A DNA stretch of 9,053 nucleotides. Origin: Bacteroidota bacterium. Lineage in GTDB: Bacteria > Bacteroidota > Rhodothermia > Rhodothermales > UBA10348. Location: contig JACZYK010000089.1 of assembly GCA_022571135.1 (NCBI GenBank), positions 1-9,053 of the forward strand, read 5' to 3'. Shown here one piece after another: positions 1 to 4,216 of this stretch (the first letter of the stretch is position 1; each line of letters opens with the position of its first letter). A model generated the notes under the pieces. It had not been told where the DNA came from, did no database searches, and saw only the letters and a program-made list of their open reading frames with translations. The translations under genes were made by a program, and so were the position numbers.

Positions 1-1122
1 ATACTTTCAGAAAGGATTCGCTTTAAGGCTCGCTTTCTCCAGGAGCAGCAAGACGGGTCCTGGGCTCATGTGAATGTCAAGCGGTCTTTGGGTCGCCACC
101 GTTCGCTCTCAGAGGAAGCGCTGATGGAGATTGCGGAGAGCACCCGAGCTATCGCCGATCGTATTGAATCCGATGCACAAATAATGTGGTTCTGCGACCT
201 CCCGCGTGAATTAGGTCTTGGAAAACACGTTCCCTGGTTCCGTGCACGCGAATCCGTTGACCCTACGCCCGCTAGACGCCCACCACTAAAGACCGAAGAG
301 GTTTCTAGCCAGAGCGATCTAGATCGTCTATCCCGCGTAGTAAGTGGTCAACGCATTCTTCGAATAACACCAAACGCTGATCTAATTCGTAATGACGATT
401 TTCTAGATCAAATTGTCACTATGGCGATGAAAAAGGAATTTCCAATTGAATTGGCCGGTTCTCTTCTTGGCCATGCCTATTACAAATTTAGAAAGGCGGG
501 CCTTTCAGTCTTTAGTACTGATCCTTCGTCACATTCTAGAGTGAGAGGCCGCAAGATATTCCGCAAGATTGTTCGGGATCGGATTCCTGACAATATAGCC
601 TCTAAAGGTGAACGTGTCGTTATGGCACGGCTTGCGCCAAGTGACGCAGTGCGTGGGCTCGTTTCAAAGTTACTCGAAGAGGCTCTCGAACTCGCCCAAG
701 CGAGAAGTTCGGAGGAGATAACCGAGGAACTGGCAGACCTACACGAGGTACTCCGCGGCATCTCTATGGAGGCGGTTGTTAAATGGGAGGACGTAATCGC
801 TGAGGCTGAACGAAAGCGTGAAGCGAGAGGCGGCTTCGAAAGCGGTATGGTTTTGCTAGAGACATCCTTACCACAACAGACCAAGGGGCAGTTAGGCAAC
901 GAAGATGAGCGGGGCTTAACGCTCGAAGAGATCGGGCATGCCATTATCGGAGACGACACTGCTTGTATTCCTTTTACGCGGTTGCTAGCGCAGGCTGCTC
1001 CTCCTACCGAAGCTCGGCCTCAGCAGCTATTTCGAGGCGCTCAACATCGATTATCGCTACCAGCTTACGGCCGTCGGAGGGCCAGGGCCGAATCTGTACG
1101 TCGCACAGAAAATCAGCGGTAA
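1..1122 (+). CDS. Protein with C-terminal MazG/HisE-like nucleotide pyrophosphohydrolase domain, 5'-truncated by the window edge
   Basis: The frame is open from base 1, so the true start lies outside the window. The GTG at 70 is only the first possible start inside it. Counting residues from that GTG, positions 166-259 carry the hallmarks of the all-alpha NTP pyrophosphohydrolase superfamily: KIVRDRIP at 166-173, the acidic LLEEALEL at 201-208, EELAD at 219-223 and RGGFESG at 253-259. The paired E-x-x-E and E-x-x-D elements bind Mg2+ in this family, which hydrolyses nucleoside triphosphates (or phosphoribosyl-ATP) to monophosphate and pyrophosphate. The N-terminal part (QIMWFCDLP near 37-45; LAGSLLGHAYY near 128-138) looks like a second domain. 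I recall similar arrangements fused to an ATP-grasp/PEP-synthase-like domain, but cannot confirm that here. After about residue 270 the family similarity ends. The last 35 or so codons overlap a relic read in another frame, so the natural C-terminus was probably lost or replaced. Exact substrate unknown. Confidence 0.75.
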   Translation: MLSERIRFKARFLQEQQDGSWAHVNVKRSLGRHRSLSEEALMEIAESTRAIADRIESDAQIMWFCDLPRELGLGKHVPWFRARESVDPTPARRPPLKTEEVSSQSDLDRLSRVVSGQRILRITPNADLIRNDDFLDQIVTMAMKKEFPIELAGSLLGHAYYKFRKAGLSVFSTDPSSHSRVRGRKIFRKIVRDRIPDNIASKGERVVMARLAPSDAVRGLVSKLLEEALELAQARSSEEITEELADLHEVLRGISMEAVVKWEDVIAEAERKREARGGFESGMVLLETSLPQQTKGQLGNEDERGLTLEEIGHAIIGDDTACIPFTRLLAQAAPPTEARPQQLFRGAQHRLSLPAYGRRRARAESVRRTENQR

Positions 1123-1237
1123 CCGTTTTCATATTGCAGGCGGTGCACCCGGCCTCGAGGTGTCCTGGCAGGTCACCGGCATCCGCAACGACACATGGGC
1201 CCGCGAGAACCGGATTCAGGTGGAAGTGGATAAGTAA
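1016..1237 (+). pseudogene. Relic of the C-terminus of a surface or secreted protein
   Basis: In the frame one base ahead of the MazG-like gene, about 70 codons read SSYFEALNIDYRYQLT, then GPNLYVAQKISGNRF, then VSWQVTGIRND, and end IQVEVDK at a TAA (1235-1237). From memory this is the conserved C-terminal block of long secreted proteins of Bacteroidota, Chlorobi and related bacteria, where the sequence before it resembles LPSYFEALN. Here the frame is closed by a TAG at 986-988 and has no ATG start, so only the tail of the parent gene remains. Everything upstream has been replaced by the MazG-like gene, which continues in another frame over this DNA to 1122. It marks a recombination junction somewhere near 960-1020. 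The parent family's function is unknown to me. The identification rests on recalled motif similarity. Confidence 0.6.
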
Positions 1238-1275
1238 GGGAAACCGAACATTGTAACGCAGAACGAAGCGAGTAC

Positions 1276-1297
1276 AAGGAGGAGGCCCTCCCTCCTT
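1276..1297 (+). terminator. GC-rich hairpin downstream of the relic, possible transcription end
   Basis: AAGGAGG (1276-1282) pairs perfectly with CCTCCTT (1291-1297) around an 8-base loop. AGCG/CGCT can extend the stem across a bulge. No T-tract follows, so it is not a textbook intrinsic terminator. It could stop or stabilise transcripts coming from the left. Confidence 0.35.
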
Positions 1298-1389
1298 CGC
1301 TGGATAGTTGCGTACTGCCTTTCAAGCTCTTCATTAAATCATAGCCAAGCTATCCAGCCTTTGGAGTCCAACTCTCGTGCCTCTCTGAA

Positions 1390-1570
1390 ATGACAGTAAT
1401 GACGGAATGATGAAACGGGTTGCGTCATCCATAATCGGCCCCTGGAGCCCATGGAAGGCTCTTTTCTTATTCTATGACGCTATGACGGAATATTTTATAA
1501 ATAATAGAGGGAAAAGAGAGAGAAGTAGAAAAGAAAACCACTAAAATTGGGTCATAGCGTCATACCGTCA
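1390..1570. repeat. Cluster of ATGAC(G) motifs with a 14-bp inverted repeat
   Basis: The motif ATGAC(G/A) occurs on the plus strand at 1390, 1399, 1474 and 1482. It occurs on the minus strand at 1423-1428, 1551-1555, 1558-1563 and (as CGTCA) 1566-1570. Copies within a group lie 8-9 bp apart, under one helical turn. TATGACGCTATGAC at 1473-1486 is the exact inverse of 1551-1564. Between the two arms are an AT-rich segment (1490-1505) and an almost pure purine run (about 1506-1536). The block lies just beyond the 3' end of the integrase gene. Clustered short repeats of this kind are used as recombinase arm sites, excisionase sites or replication iterons. The sequence does not decide which. Confidence 0.6.
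1445..1468 (+). terminator. Probable intrinsic terminator, rightward
   Basis: GAGCC (1445-1449) and GGCTC (1457-1461) form a perfect stem with a 7-base loop, followed directly by TTTTCTT (1462-1468). The T-tract is on the plus strand, so it would terminate transcription arriving from the MazG-like gene and the relic. It would not terminate the leftward integrase. Confidence 0.5.
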
Positions 1571-1595
1571 CGCGGAGTCCACACAATCACGAATG

Positions 1596-2729
1596 CTATC
1601 GAAAGACGTCGTCTATTTCGCTCTTCAGGTAATCACAGGCCAGGTGTATATATCGCATGGTCGTGCTCACATCAGCGTGTCGGGCTGTAGCTTGAATTAC
1701 GGCCTCCCGCTTCCCTTTCTCAGCAAGAAGAGTGCAGAATCCGTGCCTTAGACTATAAAAGTTGACGGCTCGCTCAATTCCTATCGCTTTCCTCAACTCT
1801 CAAAAAGTCTTGCTTAGACGCTCCGCAAAGTATCGGGGATCTCGCTGAGTAACCGTACTGCGTGGCGCCCGAAACACAAAGACCTCTCCGTCTCGTTCTG
1901 TTATCAATCCTAAGATTTCTCTTGCCTTCCGGTTGAGCGGAATCGTCTGCTCTCTTTTGTTCTTTTACTCGAAAATGAAGATGAGGGATTTCTTGGTTTC
2001 GATATGCTTCCATCGTAAACGGGCAATTTCTGAAGCTCGCATGCCCGTATAGAAGGCAAAACAATACGCTGGAATCTTCCAGACGATCTCACCTTCTTTA
2101 GCATAGCCTTGAGCCAATTTGAATTCATAGTCTTGCCGGATATACTCGCAAATCAAATCCAGCTCTTTTCCTGTGATTGCTCTGGGCAGTGTATGTGGTC
2201 TGTCGGGAGTGTCTACATTTTGGAGAGGATTGTTCCTCATGTACTTCTCCCCAACACAAAACCTGAAAAACGTCCGAAGATGGCCGTATCGTTTATACTG
2301 AGTTGTGTTGGAGAGGGAAGGGTCTCGGATGAATGAGTTCAACTGAGATTGAATTATTTTCTCAAGGCGAATCCCCGGCTTTAGGTGCTTATGCAACAGC
2401 GTCAATACGACGCGATACGTTCGCACCGTGTTGCTGCTCCGGCCGATTCGCCGCTTCTGTTCTAGGAATAACTCCGCCACCTCGCGGAGACTCATATTAA
2501 TGCATCTCTGCTCTTCTAATACGATGTTGGGATCGTCGTGCCATAGATCGAAGTGTCCGTCTCGGTATGCCCGGTCGAGGGTAACGAACTTTCTTCTCGC
2601 TTGGTCTTTTCGTGACGTTCCAAGCGAATGAAGCTTTTTAGAGGGATGGTTCCTACTGTCGATAAACTGGATGTAATACGTGTGACGCTTGCGGATAAGC
2701 CCTGCATGATTCCCCCGTTTTAGAGGCAT
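1596..2729 (-). pseudogene. int: Tyrosine recombinase (phage/ICE-type integrase), interrupted by two in-frame stops
   Basis: A single minus-strand frame encodes about 377 residues of a tyrosine recombinase, the family that integrates and excises phages and islands through a covalent 3'-phosphotyrosine. The N-terminal DNA-binding part (MPLKRGNHAGLIRKRHTYY) is followed by a SAM-like core-binding domain. The catalytic domain shows TGMRASEIARLRW (Arg I), a KNKREQTIPLN strand with the likely catalytic Lys, FYSLRHGF (box II, with Tyr where His is common) and RHADVSTTMRYIH (His and nucleophilic Tyr). Translation is cut by TAA at 1965-1967, just before KNKREQ, and by TGA at 1800-1802, before ELRKAIGIE. 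The natural stop is TAG at 1596-1598. All three are in the same frame, so there are nonsense lesions but no frameshift. The ATG at 2729 fits the usual family N-terminus. An in-frame ATG at 2780 and an ORF start at 2807, inside the tRNA, are less likely. The unmodified gene should be inactive because the catalytic half is split off. Confidence 0.88.
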
Positions 2730-2783
2730 CTGACTGGATGAGTATCCCATCAGACAAGTTGAGTGGTTAGCCAATCTCATAAA

Positions 2784-2800
2784 CTCTTGCGGAGCAAGAG
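2784..2800. repeat. Perfect 7-bp hairpin directly before the tRNA
   Basis: CTCTTGC (2784-2790) and GCAAGAG (2794-2800) are perfect inverse repeats around GGA, ending two bases before the first base of the tRNA. It lies in the 73-bp space between the divergent integrase and tRNA genes. It could be a recombinase or regulator site, or part of the tRNA leader. It has no T-tract on either strand, so a terminator is unlikely. Confidence 0.5.
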
Positions 2801-2802
2801 AT

Positions 2803-2876
2803 GGCAAGGTAGCTCAGAAGGTTAGAGCGTCGGATTCATAACCCGAAGGTCGGCGGTTCAATTCCGCCTCTCGCCA
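2803..2876 (+). tRNA. tRNA-Met (anticodon CAT), possibly defective
   Basis: A 74-nt cloverleaf can be folded. The D-stem GCTC/GAGC and the T-arm GGCGG-TTCAATT-CCGCC are perfect. The anticodon loop is TTCATAA with CAT at 2837-2839, the discriminator is A2876, and CGA follows, so CCA is not encoded. A G1-C72 pair rules out initiator tRNA. Elongator Met is most likely, though tRNA-Ile with a lysidine-modified CAT anticodon cannot be excluded. Two stem positions do not pair: base 4 (A2806) with base 69 (C2872), and base 31 (A2834) with base 39 (C2842). Functional bacterial tRNAs rarely have two such A-C mismatches, so this may be a decaying copy, a hybrid made by recombination, or a phage-type accessory tRNA. 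It is divergent from the integrase and is followed by an intrinsic terminator. Confidence 0.85.
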
Positions 2877-2881
2877 CGATG

Positions 2882-2921
2882 AGCCCTTCTGATTGTCAAA
2901 TCAGGGGGCTTATTTCTGTTT
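2882..2921 (+). terminator. Intrinsic terminator of the tRNA
   Basis: AGCCC plus CTGATT on the left arm pairs with AATCAG plus GGGCT on the right arm (2900-2910) around a 4-base loop, with a small internal bulge. The T-rich TTATTTCTGTTT follows. It starts six bases after the tRNA ends, as expected for a monocistronic tRNA gene. Confidence 0.75.
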
Positions 2922-2945
2922 GAGCGTTCAATGTGTCCAACGACT

Positions 2946-2964
2946 CTGTACAAATTTCTGTACA
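2946..2964. repeat. Twice-repeated CTGTACA, operator-like
   Basis: CTGTACA occurs at 2946-2952 and again at 2958-2964, 12 bp apart, with AATTT between. The core TGTACA is itself a palindrome, so the pair also reads as a dyad. No convincing gene starts just beside it. It could be a remnant operator. Confidence 0.3.
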
Positions 2965-3140
2965 GCCAAGACCCGTGATAATGAACCGGTTATTGGTTGG
3001 TAATACCAAAATCTAGTCGACACAGCAATGGATTTCCAGTCGGCCTTAAAGCTCTTGTGAGACGGATTCACTCCCATGGTGGCTGTCAGGAAATAGTCTG
3101 TAGAAGTGAAATACTTCAGGCAGACCGATCGGGCCTGCAT

Positions 3141-3189
3141 TGAACAGCATATGCGGCGGCAGCGGATTTTAAGTCCGTTGCGTCATGGG
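3141..3189 (-). pseudogene. tRNA-Leu(TAA)-like relic
   Basis: On the minus strand 3160-3189 read GACGCAACGGA, then loop CTTAAAA, then TCCGCTG. This closely matches the D-stem 3' side and anticodon arm of bacterial tRNA-Leu(TAA). Four of five anticodon-stem pairs form, and the anticodon TAA is at 3171-3169. Further on, CTG-TTCAATG-CAG (3148-3136) resembles a T-arm with only three pairs. I find no matching acceptor stem or intact D-arm, so this would be a degraded fragment. Chance similarity is possible. Confidence 0.3.
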
Positions 3190-3664
3190 CATACTGTATC
3201 CTCGGAGGCCGTTTTGAGACCATTGTGTAGGCAAATGTGTGAGTAGACCGGTTTCCTTTAGAGGCTCTCTGCAGAGAATCAACCTCCCCGTCCCTTGCCA
3301 TTGCTATCCCCGCTTGTAGTTGTAACCAGAACAGTTGCAAAAAATGCAACAGTTCAGCCCATCCAAACCGTTACGGGCTTCTCCAGTCACTTTTCGTGAA
3401 GATGCTGCGCCTCACTCACGGCCAGTCAGTCTGCAGTTCGTGAGTTGCGGTTACTTGGTGAGGGTTTTGCATCCGGAACGTTCGTCCATTCCAGAAGCTA
3501 TTGTCTACTGGCACTTCACCATGACTTCACTTACATTCATACTTGCCCCCCGCCCCCCGATTTCTTCGACTGACAGAAGACTTCGCCGTCGAGCTGGATC
3601 GTAGAGAGCGGTCTCCGGATGGTCTTCAGTGGTTGATACCGTTGGATCATCATCGCGCCCAGAC

Positions 3665-4135
3665 ATGATTTCGCTACACGCATCCGAGACCGGACACCCG
3701 GTCGTATCGGCAGCCTGTCGATCTCTGTTACGTAGACTCGCGCGCGTCATTTCCGTGATGGCGCTCGTACTACTGCCGGCATGCCAGACCGACGCCCCAA
3801 AGGAGCCGAGATCCGTGCCACCTCCTGCCATCGCGCCCGGCACGGTCCGAGTGGATGTCAGGGTGAATTCCTGTGACCAGACAGAAACCGGCGCTGCGTC
3901 CTGTGAACTGTTGGTCCTGCACGTCACCGAATACGGTTCTGGAGCGGGGTCGCTCCCGGTCGGAACCGTCCTGAACGCCGCGTTTGGGAATCTTGTCTTG
4001 GGCACCGTGGACGCGCCGCCGGACTCCATCATGGCCACCGGTAGGCTTCTTGATCTGACCCTGATGCGGCAGACATTCCCGGAAGGTGCTCCGCCCAGAC
4101 CGGCCTGGCGCACCGTCCAAATTCACGCTTTTTAG
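3665..4135 (+). CDS. Predicted small lipoprotein of unknown function
   Basis: The protein has 156 residues from the ATG at 3665. An in-frame GTG at 3629 would add 12 residues, and neither start has a clear ribosome-binding site. A basic stretch (RSLLRRLAR, residues 19-27) precedes a hydrophobic core (VISVMALVL) and a lipobox LPAC with Cys40. This predicts a type II signal peptide and lipid anchoring to the outer or inner membrane. The n-region is long for such a signal, so a later non-ATG start is possible. The mature part begins with a Pro-rich linker (residues 45-58). A beta-rich-looking domain follows, with two cysteines (70 and 80) that could form a disulfide. I recognise no family. The next gene starts 81 bp downstream on the same strand, so the two may be co-transcribed. 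Confidence 0.65.
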   Translation: MISLHASETGHPVVSAACRSLLRRLARVISVMALVLLPACQTDAPKEPRSVPPPAIAPGTVRVDVRVNSCDQTETGAASCELLVLHVTEYGSGAGSLPVGTVLNAAFGNLVLGTVDAPPDSIMATGRLLDLTLMRQTFPEGAPPRPAWRTVQIHAF

Positions 4136-4207
4136 CTTCAGTCCCGGACGATTCCGTTTTCCGGTTCGGCGACTGGCAATTGCACAAAGCCACCACTTAT
4201 CTCGATC

Positions 4208-4211
4208 GAGG
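4208..4211 (+). promoter_or_regulatory. Ribosome-binding site of the T9SS cargo gene
   Basis: GAGG lies five bases upstream of the ATG at 4217 and supports this start over later in-frame ATGs. Confidence 0.6.
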
Positions 4212-4216
4212 TCATC

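Larger units (their letters stand above)
1238..1595. other. Non-coding stretch between relic and integrase
   Basis: No reading frame here looks protein-coding. The stretch holds the two hairpins and the ATGAC(G) repeat cluster described separately. It is visibly richer in A+T than the region right of 3660. It probably represents the end region of the integrated element or its junction with older DNA. Confidence 0.6.
2922..3664. other. 743-bp stretch without a convincing gene
   Basis: Short frames exist on both strands (for example minus 2928-3140, minus 3116-3349, plus 3335-3604), but none has a recognisable domain, a ribosome-binding site or natural composition. Besides the TGTACA pair and the tRNA-Leu-like relic, there is a small inverted repeat GTTGCA-AAAAA-TGCAAC at 3334-3350 and a C-rich run near 3546-3558. 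The promoter of the lipoprotein gene presumably lies in the right part, but no clear promoter elements can be assigned. Confidence 0.5.

Noticed and set aside
480..959. 159-residue minus-strand frame inside the MazG-like gene
   Set aside because: It is antisense to a well-supported domain, and its Ser-rich content mirrors the Glu/Arg codons of the sense gene.
963..1256. 97-residue plus-strand frame overlapping the relic
   Set aside because: It lies in a third frame over the MazG-like C-terminus and the surface-protein relic, has no recognisable domain, and its Ser/Arg-rich composition is typical of a shadow frame.
1390..1570. CRISPR array
   Set aside because: The repeated unit is only 6-8 bp, with irregular spacing and both orientations. 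No 25-40 bp repeats with unique spacers and no cas genes are present.
1774..2064. Possible frameshift in the integrase, suggested by an overlapping minus-strand frame
   Set aside because: The recombinase sequence continues in its original frame through both stop codons down to 1598. The distances between the stops are multiples of three, so no frameshift is needed.
2803..2876. Initiator tRNA-fMet
   Set aside because: The first base pair is G1-C72. Initiator tRNAs have an unpaired 1-72 position and GGG/CCC at the base of the anticodon stem, neither of which is seen.
3335..3604. 89-residue plus-strand frame before the lipoprotein gene
   Set aside because: It has no ribosome-binding site and no recognisable motif, and its composition looks like translated non-coding DNA.
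3505..4113. 202-residue minus-strand frame opposite the lipoprotein gene
   Set aside because: The plus strand has a convincing signal sequence and lipobox. The minus frame is rich in Ser/Arg/Thr with no domain, as expected for a shadow.
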